Assembly: GCA_947454025.1 (NCBI GenBank)
Contig: CANGIZ010000013.1
Coordinates: 1 to 39,822, forward strand
Reading direction: 5' to 3'
DNA length: 39,822 nucleotides
Origin: Bacteroidota bacterium
GTDB lineage: Bacteria > Bacteroidota > Bacteroidia > Chitinophagales > Chitinophagaceae
The stretch's first letter is position 1. Every line of letters begins with the position of its first letter. The notes below the pieces were generated by a model. The model was given only the letters and a program-made list of their open reading frames with translations. It had not been told where the DNA came from and made no database searches. Below, piece by piece: positions 1-7,193 of this stretch. A program made the translations under genes and the position numbers.

Positions 1-68
1 CACGCTTGTATTCTTTTCAATTGCACTCCACTATTCTACTTAGCAACTTTACTTTACCTTTTCCTTCC

Positions 69-93
69 TTTGTAAAGTGGTAGTGTTTACAAA
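69..93. repeat. 8-bp inverted repeat upstream of rng
   Basis: TTTGTAAA at 69-76 and TTTACAAA at 86-93 form a perfect inverted repeat with a 9-nt spacer. It lies about 65 bases before the rng start. It is not followed by a T-tract on either strand, so it looks more like an operator or an mRNA hairpin than a terminator. The rest of bases 1-159 holds no gene that I can recognise. Confidence 0.4.
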
Positions 94-159
94 AAATTAT
101 AATGCACAGCTGCGCTATCACCAATGGCATGCTATCTGCATTTAAAAAAGTTGCTATAA

Positions 160-1707
160 GTGAACAAAGATTTAATTATAAATAGTTCCGCTGATGGGGT
201 TGAAATAGCCTTATTAGAGGACAAGAAATTAGTGGAAATCCATAACGAAAAAATGGATGCGCGTTGGGCTGTGGGTGATTTATACCTAGGCAAAGTGAGA
301 AAGATTATCCCAGGATTAAATGCTGCATTTGTGGATGTTGGATTTGAGAAAGACGCATTTTTACACTACACAGATTTAAGCCCATATATTAAGTCAATTA
401 TTAAATACACCCACGAGGCGATTAATAACAATGACAACAGTTTTGATTTTTCAAAATTTCAAACTGCTCCTGAAATTGTAAAGACAGGAAAAATTAGTGA
501 AGTATTAAATGGCAAGCCCAATATATTAGTACAAATTTTAAAGGAGCCCATTGCTGCAAAAGGTCCAAGATTAAGTTGTGAACTTTCTTTAGCAGGTCGC
601 TTTATAGTACTTACTCCATTCAATGAAATTGTAGCAGTATCTAAAAAAATTCATAGCGGCGAGGAACGTAAACGCCTTCAAAAAATGATGGAGTCCATCA
701 GACCCAAAAATTTTGGAGTAATTGTGCGAACTGCAGCAGAAGGTAAATCAACTGCCGAATTACATGAGGATTTATTAACCTTAGTAGAAAACTGGAATAA
801 TATTCAATCTAATTTAAAAGGGGCAGTTCCTCCTACGCGCATTATGAGCGAAGAGAGTAAAACAACTAGCATCCTTAGAGACTTATTAAATGAAGACTTC
901 AATAAGATTGTAGTTAACGACAAAAAAATATTTGACATAACGCTAAGCTACTTGCAAAGAATTGCACCAGCTAAAGCAAATATCTTAAGCCTACATACAG
1001 GTGATCAGGAAATTTTTGATCAATACGGGATCACTAAACAAGTTAAATCTTCCTTCGGAAAAACGGTTAACTTAAATAGCGGTGCTTATTTGATTATTGA
1101 ACACACCGAAGCATTACACGTTATTGATGTAAATAGCGGATTTAAAAGCGTAAGCAATAACCAGGAAGAAAACGCGTTACAAACAAATTTAGAAGCTGCC
1201 GAAGAAATTGCACGTCAATTAAGATTAAGAGATATTGGTGGCATTATTGTGATTGACTTTATTGATATGAAGTTGCCAGACAATAAGCGCAAAGTACAAG
1301 AAGCTTTGGATGAGTTTATGAAAACCGACCGTGCAAGACATTCTGTATTGCCTATTTCTAAATTCGGATTATTACAAGCAACGCGTCAAAGAATTAGACC
1401 CGAAGTAAATATTAATACTTCTGAGGATTGCCCTGCATGTAATGGTACCGGCAAAATTACTTCTACTTTATTGTTAGAGGATGAGATGGAAAAGAAATTG
1501 GCATACTTGGCAACCCATGGACATAAGGCTTTACAAATTTTAGTGCACCCTATCATTCACTCTCATTTAACCAAAGGTATTTTTAGTAGTATCTTAAAAA
1601 AATGGAAGCGCAAGTATAAGATTAAGCTAAAATCAATTCCTGAAAACAATAGTCATTTGGTGGAATATAAATTCCTAGATGACCAACAGGAAGAAATTAA
1701 GCTATAA
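160..1707 (+). CDS. rng: Ribonuclease G (RNase E/G family)
   Basis: Single-strand-specific endoribonuclease for rRNA maturation and mRNA decay in the cytoplasm. The start is GTG at 160, because the characteristic N-terminus (residues 1-20, NKDLIINSSADGVEIALLED) begins there. An S1-like RNA-binding segment covers about residues 37-125. The catalytic metal-binding aspartates appear as D323 in IDVNSG and D366 in IDFIDM, and the zinc-link cysteines are C424 and C427 in CPACNGTG. At 515 aa it has the RNase G length, without the long RNase E scaffold tail. radA follows after 54 bases on the same strand. In Bacteroidota rng often follows an HU-type gene, but the window starts too close to see this. 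The upstream inverted repeat at 69-93 could be a site of control; RNase E/G enzymes are known to autoregulate, but here that is inference. Confidence 0.95.
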   Translation: MNKDLIINSSADGVEIALLEDKKLVEIHNEKMDARWAVGDLYLGKVRKIIPGLNAAFVDVGFEKDAFLHYTDLSPYIKSIIKYTHEAINNNDNSFDFSKFQTAPEIVKTGKISEVLNGKPNILVQILKEPIAAKGPRLSCELSLAGRFIVLTPFNEIVAVSKKIHSGEERKRLQKMMESIRPKNFGVIVRTAAEGKSTAELHEDLLTLVENWNNIQSNLKGAVPPTRIMSEESKTTSILRDLLNEDFNKIVVNDKKIFDITLSYLQRIAPAKANILSLHTGDQEIFDQYGITKQVKSSFGKTVNLNSGAYLIIEHTEALHVIDVNSGFKSVSNNQEENALQTNLEAAEEIARQLRLRDIGGIIVIDFIDMKLPDNKRKVQEALDEFMKTDRARHSVLPISKFGLLQATRQRIRPEVNINTSEDCPACNGTGKITSTLLLEDEMEKKLAYLATHGHKALQILVHPIIHSHLTKGIFSSILKKWKRKYKIKLKSIPENNSHLVEYKFLDDQQEEIKL

Positions 1708-1761
1708 AACAATTTCGGTTTTTACTTCTCAAATGATGCAAATAGCATTTATCTTTAAGAT

Positions 1762-3132
1762 ATGAGCAAATCCAAATCGGCCTTTTTTTGTAATAACTGT
1801 GGATATGAATCTGCTAAATGGGCAGGTAAATGTCCTGCTTGTAATGAATGGAATACATTCACCGAAGAACTAGTAGAAAAAGGAGAAAAGAAAGATTCCG
1901 GATGGGAAGATTATGCAACACAACAAAAAGGCACACAGGTAATTGCAATTAATGAAGTAAACAGTCAATCGGAAAAAAGAATAAGCAGTGCCGATGCCGA
2001 ATTAAACAGAGTATTAGGTGGTGGTATTGTTTTAGGATCCATTGTATTAGTGGCAGGAGAACCTGGAATAGGCAAGAGTACTTTATTCTTACAACAGGGT
2101 TTGATGATGCTAGATCAAACTGTATTATACATTAGTGGCGAAGAGAGTATTCAGCAAATAAAAATGCGCGCAGATCGTTTGAATTTACAAAACGAAAACT
2201 TTTACTTACTTACCGAAACGCGCACTACAGATATTTTTAAGGCCATTAAGAAATTAAAACCAACTGTGGTAATTGTGGATTCTATTCAAACTTTGGAATC
2301 CAATTTAATTGAAGCAGCTGCAGGCAGTGTTTCTCAAATCAAACAAACAGCTGCAGAATTTCAACGATTTGCCAAAGAAACCGGCACGCCTGTTTTTTTA
2401 ATCGGACATATTACAAAAGAAGGAACTATTGCAGGTCCAAAAATTTTAGAGCATATGGTGGATACGGTGCTTCAATTTGAAGGCGACCGTCACTATGCTT
2501 ATAGAATGTTACGCACTTTAAAAAATCGTTTTGGAAGTACAAGTGAATTAGGAATTTATGAAATGACTGGCGAAGGAATGAAAGTAGTGAATAATCCTTC
2601 GGCCTTTTTAATTGCACAACGTAACGAATCCTTAAGCGGCAGCACCATCGCTGCATCGATGGAAGGAATGCGCCCCTTACTAATAGAAGTGCAAGCCTTG
2701 GTTACTCAAAGTGTTTATGGAACACCTCAGCGAACAGTAACAGGCTTTGACTTAAGAAGGCTACAATTACTATTAGCCGTATTAGAAAAACGTGGCGGAT
2801 TTGCATTTGGGATGAAAGACGTTTTTGTAAATATTGCTGGAGGTTTAAAAATTGAAGATCCTTCCTTAGACTTAGCTATTATATTATCTCTCTTATCTTC
2901 CTATGAGGACATCCCATTACCACAAGGCATTTGTTTTGCAGGTGAAGTGGGATTGAATGGAGAAATTCGTGCTGTGAATAGAATTCAACAACGCATTGCT
3001 GAAGCAGAAAAATTAGGATTTGAAAAAATTTATATCTCTGCATTCAATAGCAAGGGCATTGAACCTAAAAAACACAGCATTCAAATTATTCCTGTCGAAA
3101 GAGTAGACGAAGCTTACCGCCTATTCTTTTAA
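1762..3132 (+). CDS. radA: DNA repair protein RadA
   Basis: RecA-like ATPase that drives branch migration of recombination intermediates (Sms/RadA family). Visible in order: an N-terminal C4 zinc finger (C10, C13, C24, C27), a Walker A motif GEPGIGKS at residues 99-106, the RadA-specific KNRFG motif at 254-258, and a C-terminal Lon-protease-like domain from about residue 280 (PQRTVTGFDLRRLQLLLAVL, then the FAGEVGLNGEIR region). At 456 aa it is full length. A -7-like element TATCTTTA at 1750-1757 lies only 4 bases before the ATG, suggesting a very short or absent 5' UTR. comF begins 2 bases after the stop, so the two are probably cotranscribed; both belong to DNA recombination or uptake functions. 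Confidence 0.96.
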   Translation: MSKSKSAFFCNNCGYESAKWAGKCPACNEWNTFTEELVEKGEKKDSGWEDYATQQKGTQVIAINEVNSQSEKRISSADAELNRVLGGGIVLGSIVLVAGEPGIGKSTLFLQQGLMMLDQTVLYISGEESIQQIKMRADRLNLQNENFYLLTETRTTDIFKAIKKLKPTVVIVDSIQTLESNLIEAAAGSVSQIKQTAAEFQRFAKETGTPVFLIGHITKEGTIAGPKILEHMVDTVLQFEGDRHYAYRMLRTLKNRFGSTSELGIYEMTGEGMKVVNNPSAFLIAQRNESLSGSTIAASMEGMRPLLIEVQALVTQSVYGTPQRTVTGFDLRRLQLLLAVLEKRGGFAFGMKDVFVNIAGGLKIEDPSLDLAIILSLLSSYEDIPLPQGICFAGEVGLNGEIRAVNRIQQRIAEAEKLGFEKIYISAFNSKGIEPKKHSIQIIPVERVDEAYRLFF

Positions 3133-3134
3133 TC

Positions 3135-3848
3135 ATGCCTAATTGGATCCAATCTGTCCAATCTTATTTTCATGCATTTTTGCATCTTTTTTATCCGCAT
3201 ATTTGTTTGCAATGTGGAACTGATGTGCTTGCACAACATCAAGTACTATGTTCCAGTTGTGTAGCACAACTCCCCTATACGAATTTTGGAAACATGCAAA
3301 ACAATCCGATTGAGAAAATATTTTGGGGAAGGGCCCCTGTAGAATATGCTTGTTCAAATTTATTTTTTACAAAAGAGAGTATTGTTCAAAAATTAATTAT
3401 TGAATTAAAATACCATCAAAATAAAAAAGCTGGATACTTATTGGGGAGTTTAATTGCATTGGAATTAAAAACCAATCCTAAATTTCAAACCATCGATTAT
3501 TTAATCCCCATCCCTATTCGAAAGAGCAAACTAAGAAAAAGAGGTTTTAACCAAAGTTTAATCATTTGCGAAGGCATCCTCTCTAATGGCATTCAAGCAA
3601 ACCTATTTACAGGATTATTGAAAACAAAAAACACCCTTACTCAAACCCGCAAGGACCGTTTACAGAGAAGTGCTCAAGCCAACACATTATTTTATTTAAC
3701 GAATTTCAAACAACTCAATAACAAGCATTTACTCGTCGTTGACGATGTAATTACCACTGGGGCCACTTTGGAAGCTGCCTGCCTAAGTTTACGCGTTGCA
3801 CAACCCGCTTCTGTTAAGGTAGTAACTGCCGCTTATACATTACGCTAA
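3135..3848 (+). CDS. comF: ComF family phosphoribosyltransferase-like protein
   Basis: Member of the ComF/GntX family, linked to natural DNA uptake in naturally transformable bacteria; its biochemical role in Bacteroidota is not settled. The N-terminus has a four-cysteine zinc-finger pattern (C24, C27, C39, C42), and the C-terminus carries the type I phosphoribosyltransferase PRPP loop VVDDVITTGAT at residues 201-211. The internal KLRKRGFNQ segment (residues 132-140) is typical of the family. Length (237 aa) is normal. Only 2 bases separate it from radA, implying translation from one transcript. Confidence 0.92.
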   Translation: MPNWIQSVQSYFHAFLHLFYPHICLQCGTDVLAQHQVLCSSCVAQLPYTNFGNMQNNPIEKIFWGRAPVEYACSNLFFTKESIVQKLIIELKYHQNKKAGYLLGSLIALELKTNPKFQTIDYLIPIPIRKSKLRKRGFNQSLIICEGILSNGIQANLFTGLLKTKNTLTQTRKDRLQRSAQANTLFYLTNFKQLNNKHLLVVDDVITTGATLEAACLSLRVAQPASVKVVTAAYTLR

Positions 3849-3894
3849 ACCTTTTTAAATAATTCTTGTTATATTCAATTATAAATTCAACATT

Positions 3895-4419
3895 ATGAAA
3901 ATCTTAGCTACCCTTTTAATAGTTGCAGCATCCCTAATTGGTAACGCTCAAAGTATACATTCTTTTAAAGTAAAAAGTATTGATGGCAAGCAAATAGATT
4001 TTGCTTCATTTAAAGGAAAGAAAATATTAGTAGTGAATACTGCTAGCAAATGCGGATACACTCCTCAATACGAGGCATTAGAAAAAGTATATGAACAATA
4101 CAAGGATAAGTTAGTTATCATCGGATTCCCATGTAACCAATTTGGAGGACAAGAGCCAGGCACCAATGAAGAAATTGTAAGCTTTTGTAAAAAGAATTAT
4201 GGCGTGACCTTTCCTTTAGCGGATAAAATTGATGTGAAAGGAGATAAAATTGCACCTATTTATCAGTGGTTAACACAAAAAACAAAAAATGGTGTGGTAG
4301 ACGCTACGATTACATGGAATTTCAATAAGTTTTTATTGGATGAAAACGGTAAAATGATTGCCTATTTCCCAAGCAATGTCACACCAGACAGTCCAGAAAT
4401 TTTGTCTCGCCTGAAATAA
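3895..4419 (+). CDS. Exported glutathione peroxidase family protein
   Basis: Thiol peroxidase of the GPx family that reduces hydrogen or lipid peroxides, probably with thioredoxin-like donors as for other bacterial Cys-GPx proteins (family knowledge). A signal peptide is evident in residues 1-19 (MKILATLLIVAASLIGNAQ), so the enzyme probably acts in the periplasm. The catalytic residue is cysteine rather than selenocysteine (C53 in NTASKCGYTPQ). The other catalytic-tetrad residues are present: Q86 in the FGGQEPG segment and W141-N142 in TWNFNKF. At 174 aa it is complete. It stands 46 bases after comF and is followed by a weak hairpin at 4461-4479, so it may be a separate unit. Confidence 0.93.
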   Translation: MKILATLLIVAASLIGNAQSIHSFKVKSIDGKQIDFASFKGKKILVVNTASKCGYTPQYEALEKVYEQYKDKLVIIGFPCNQFGGQEPGTNEEIVSFCKKNYGVTFPLADKIDVKGDKIAPIYQWLTQKTKNGVVDATITWNFNKFLLDENGKMIAYFPSNVTPDSPEILSRLK

Positions 4420-4460
4420 GCGACTTTCATCAAAAGATGCATATACTTTTCTACACATCA

Positions 4461-4481
4461 AAAACCACACCGCGGTTTTTT
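4461..4481 (+). terminator. Weak intrinsic terminator after the glutathione peroxidase gene
   Basis: AAAACC (4461-4466) can pair with GGTTTT (4474-4479) around a 7-nt loop, followed by more T residues. The stem has only two G-C pairs, so this is a weak call. It overlaps the upstream part of the holB promoter region. Confidence 0.35.
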
Positions 4482-4483
4482 CT

Positions 4484-4491
4484 TATCTTCG
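4484..4491 (+). promoter_or_regulatory. Putative -7 element of holB
   Basis: TATCTTCG resembles the Bacteroidota -7 consensus TAnnTTTG with one mismatch. It ends only 4 bases before the holB ATG, which would place the transcription start at or near the start codon. No clear -33 TTG is present. Confidence 0.3.
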
Positions 4492-4495
4492 CTGC

Positions 4496-5695
4496 ATGTT
4501 ATTGAGCGAAGTAATTGGCCAAGAAAAATTAAAGCAGCAGCTTGTCGATATGGTGCAACACCAACGACTTAGTCATGCTATACTTTTTGTTGGTCCAGAA
4601 GGCGCAGGCGCTTTGCCGCTTGCAGTTGCCTTTGCCCAGTACATAGTAAGCATTCCCAATAGCAATGTGGACGCTGCAGGTGGCGATATGTTTGGCGCAC
4701 CCGAACCAACAGTTCCAAAACTGTATAGCCCCGATGAAATTGCAGCTTTACCAGCATACCATCGTGCGAGTCAATTAATGCACCCCGATTTACACTTCTC
4801 TTTTCCGAGCATCACCGAAAAACCAGGCAGTAAAAATTTGAGTGCCAATTTTATCGAAGAATGGAGAGCGTTTATCAATGGCTATCCTTATGGAAACGTG
4901 TTTGACTGGTTACAATCCATAAAGGCTGAAAATAAGCAAGGAAATATTAGTGCCGATGAATGTGCGGAGATTATCAAAAAATTATCTTTCAAAAGCTTTG
5001 AGAGCGCTTATAAGGTATTAGTTATGTGGATGCCTGAATATTTAGGCAAGGAAGGAAACAAATTATTAAAATTGATTGAAGAACCTCCTGATAATACTAT
5101 TTTCTTATTAGTCGCAGGGTCGGAGGAACAGATTTTACCGACTATCCTAAGTCGATGCCAATTTATTAAAGTGCCTAGGTTAACCACTCAGGAGATTGAA
5201 ACTGCCTTGGTACTGAAAGGGCATATCGATCCTGAAAAAGCAGCTCAAATAGCCGCAATTTCGGATGGTAACTACCGCGAAGCACTACATTTACTTCAGC
5301 ATAGCGACGCTGACTTTTTAACCCAAATCAGGGAATGGTTAAACGCTATTCTTAAAGGAGGGCCTTTAGCCCAAATGAAATGGGTGGAAGAGACTAGCAA
5401 AATGGGAAGAGAGCCTCAAAAACAATTTTTAAAGTATTTTAACCACTTATTAGAGCAAAGCATTCGTTTAAAGGTATTAGGCAATGAACTGCCTTTAGAC
5501 CCTGCTTTAAAGGATTTTGCCTTAAGAATCAATAAGATAGCAGGTGTGGGTCAGTTGGAGGCGATTGTGCAGGAATTGGATAAAGCAGTATACCATATTG
5601 AGCGCAATGCCAACCCAAAAATGCTATTTATGGCATTGGGAGTCAAGTTCTACCATATCATTCAGAACAAAACCTTAATTTTGGCAGAAGCCTAG
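4496..5695 (+). CDS. holB: DNA polymerase III, delta prime subunit (clamp loader)
   Basis: AAA+ subunit of the replicative clamp loader. Evidence: the N-terminal segment VIGQEKLKQQLVDMVQHQRL, the conserved HAILFVGPEGAG region, the GNKLLKLIEEPP motif and the SRC motif (ILSRCQF) that supplies the arginine finger, followed by a helical collar domain. The P-loop position reads GPEGAGALPLA, so the Walker A Lys-Thr is absent, as is usual in delta prime, which does not hydrolyse ATP. Unusually, the four-cysteine zinc module expected between the P-loop and the HPDLHF motif is missing: residues about 50-100 contain no cysteine. The gene overlaps a possible terminator hairpin and is followed by ricT after 71 bases, a pairing common in Bacteroidota. 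Confidence 0.9.
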   Translation: MLLSEVIGQEKLKQQLVDMVQHQRLSHAILFVGPEGAGALPLAVAFAQYIVSIPNSNVDAAGGDMFGAPEPTVPKLYSPDEIAALPAYHRASQLMHPDLHFSFPSITEKPGSKNLSANFIEEWRAFINGYPYGNVFDWLQSIKAENKQGNISADECAEIIKKLSFKSFESAYKVLVMWMPEYLGKEGNKLLKLIEEPPDNTIFLLVAGSEEQILPTILSRCQFIKVPRLTTQEIETALVLKGHIDPEKAAQIAAISDGNYREALHLLQHSDADFLTQIREWLNAILKGGPLAQMKWVEETSKMGREPQKQFLKYFNHLLEQSIRLKVLGNELPLDPALKDFALRINKIAGVGQLEAIVQELDKAVYHIERNANPKMLFMALGVKFYHIIQNKTLILAEA

Positions 5696-5738
5696 GCCTG
5701 GAGAAAAGTGAAACGGGGTGCTTAGGCAGGTATTTTTT
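5690..5738 (+). terminator. Possible terminator between holB and ricT
   Basis: GCCTAGGC (5690-5697, overlapping the holB stop codon) can pair with GCTTAGGC (5720-5727) as 8 pairs including one G-T wobble. A T-rich tract starts at 5731. The 22-nt loop is large, so attenuation of read-through into ricT is possible but uncertain. Confidence 0.35.
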
Positions 5739-5766
5739 ATTCATTAACAGTTAGAACTAGCTATAT

Positions 5767-7140
5767 ATGGGATGTGGATCATGTGGAACTGGCAAACCGG
5801 GCGGTTGCAAAAGTAACGGCGGTTGCAGTTCGGGTGCTTGCAACAGATTAAATGTACACGATTGGTTACGCGACTTGCCTATCGATGATATTGACAGCCA
5901 ATGTAAGGTTGTAGAAGTAAGCTTTAAACAAGGTAGCCGTAAAGATTTTTTCCTAAACACCACTTTGCAACAATTTGAAAAAGGTGATTATGTCACCGTG
6001 GAGGGTGTGAATGGTTTTGATGTAGGCGAAGTTTCCTTGACTGGTGAACTCGTACGTTTACAATTAAAGAAAAGGGGGATGGACGAATTTAATCCCGACA
6101 TGAAAAAAATTCTTAGACCAAGTGCTGACCGAGATATTGAAACTTTTAAAATTAGTAAAAGTAGAGAAGCTGATATTTTAGCAAGAAGCCGTACACATGC
6201 ATCAAATCTTAAATTAGCAATGAAGTTAAGTGAGATTGAAATGCAAGCAGATGGCAAAAAAGCGACTTTCTTTTATACTGCTGATGACCGTATTGACTTT
6301 AGAGAGTTGATCCGCATTTTTGCAGGAGAGTTTAAGGTGAAAGTAGAAATGCGCCAAATTGGAATTCGCCAAGAAGCAGCTAAATTAGGTGGCATTGGAA
6401 GTTGTGGCCGCGAATTATGTTGTAGCACCTGGTTGCACGACTTTAAAAGTGTAAACACCACTGCTGCACGTTATCAAAATTTATCTATCAATCAAACAAA
6501 ATTAAGCGGACAATGTGGACGTTTAAAATGTTGTTTGAATTTTGAACTAGACACTTATTTGGATGCTTTACAAGGATTTCCTGATTATGCCGATACCTTA
6601 CAAACTGCAATGGGCCAGGCTTTCTTAATTAAAAAAGATATTTTCAAAAACTTAATGTGGTATACTTTGCCAAATAACACAAAGCATTACCCATTAACGA
6701 TTGATAGAGTTGTTGAGATCAAAAAATTAAATCAACAAGGTGTAATTGTTGATGAACTACAAGCGGTAGAAGTTACAAGTGGAAAACCAAAAGAAGTGGA
6801 ACCTTCCTTTGTTGATGTAGTAGGTCAAATTAGTTTAAAGAGTTTAGAGAAAAACGATCGCCGCCGCAGAGACCAACAAAGAGGTCCTGGAAATGGCAAC
6901 TATAATAATGGTCCAAGAAACAACAATGGACCAAGACCCAACAATGGCCCAAACAATGGTCCAAGCAATCGTCCTCCTCAAAATCAGAGAAACAATAATG
7001 GTCCAAGACCTAATAATGGACCCAATAACGGACCACGCAATAACAATGGCCCTAGGAATAACAACGGACCTAGACCTAATAACGGACCTAGCAATAATCG
7101 CCCTCCACAGGGTGATAATAATGGTCCATCTCAATCTTAA
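5767..7140 (+). CDS. ricT: RicT/PSP1 family protein with Cys-rich N-terminus and Asn-Gly-Pro-rich tail
   Basis: PSP1-domain protein. In Bacillus subtilis RicT (YaaT) is part of a complex with RicA and RicF that carries 4Fe-4S clusters and affects RNase Y-dependent mRNA processing; the role in Bacteroidota is inferred. Three parts are visible. Residues 1-26 hold five cysteines (C3, C6, C14, C20, C25) in a Gly-rich context. The PSP1 core spans about 45-335, with two clusters, C213-G-R-E-L-C218-C219 and C250-G-R-L-K-C255-C256, that fit Fe-S ligands. Residues about 376-457 are a low-complexity tail of repeated NNGPRPNNGP-like units. Its neighbour holB and the gldH gene found farther on are often adjacent to it in related genomes. 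Transcription ends at the strong terminator 7159-7189. Confidence 0.9.
   Translation: MGCGSCGTGKPGGCKSNGGCSSGACNRLNVHDWLRDLPIDDIDSQCKVVEVSFKQGSRKDFFLNTTLQQFEKGDYVTVEGVNGFDVGEVSLTGELVRLQLKKRGMDEFNPDMKKILRPSADRDIETFKISKSREADILARSRTHASNLKLAMKLSEIEMQADGKKATFFYTADDRIDFRELIRIFAGEFKVKVEMRQIGIRQEAAKLGGIGSCGRELCCSTWLHDFKSVNTTAARYQNLSINQTKLSGQCGRLKCCLNFELDTYLDALQGFPDYADTLQTAMGQAFLIKKDIFKNLMWYTLPNNTKHYPLTIDRVVEIKKLNQQGVIVDELQAVEVTSGKPKEVEPSFVDVVGQISLKSLEKNDRRRRDQQRGPGNGNYNNGPRNNNGPRPNNGPNNGPSNRPPQNQRNNNGPRPNNGPNNGPRNNNGPRNNNGPRPNNGPSNNRPPQGDNNGPSQS
6886..7128 (+). repeat. Degenerate tandem repeat encoding the NGPR/NNGP tail of RicT
   Basis: About 15-bp imperfect units of the type AATAATGGTCCAAGA recur across this stretch and encode Asn-Asn-Gly-Pro-Arg and Pro-Asn-Asn-Gly-Pro variants. 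Third-position differences between units keep the protein pattern while the DNA varies. This argues for selection on the peptide rather than a recent slippage expansion. Confidence 0.8.
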
Positions 7141-7158
7141 AATGAATCGTAGTTATAT

Positions 7159-7189
7159 AAAAAAGGCCTTCAATGCGAAGGCCTTTTTT
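7159..7189. terminator. Bidirectional intrinsic terminator between ricT and the M3 peptidase gene
   Basis: A perfect 13-bp stem (7159-7171 with 7177-7189) with a 5-nt loop contains the GGCCTTC core, with an A-run on the left and a T-run on the right. It lies between the convergent stops of ricT (+) and the peptidase gene (-), so it should terminate both. Confidence 0.93.
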
Positions 7190-7193
7190 ATGT

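Noticed and set aside
1-159. Short frame from the window edge to about base 80
   Set aside because: Its Leu/Phe-rich translation has no recognisable motif, and it does not resemble HU or MutY, the usual neighbours of rng.
6886-7128. Possible CRISPR-like array
   Set aside because: The repeats are short, imperfect, in frame with the ricT coding sequence and without unique spacers.
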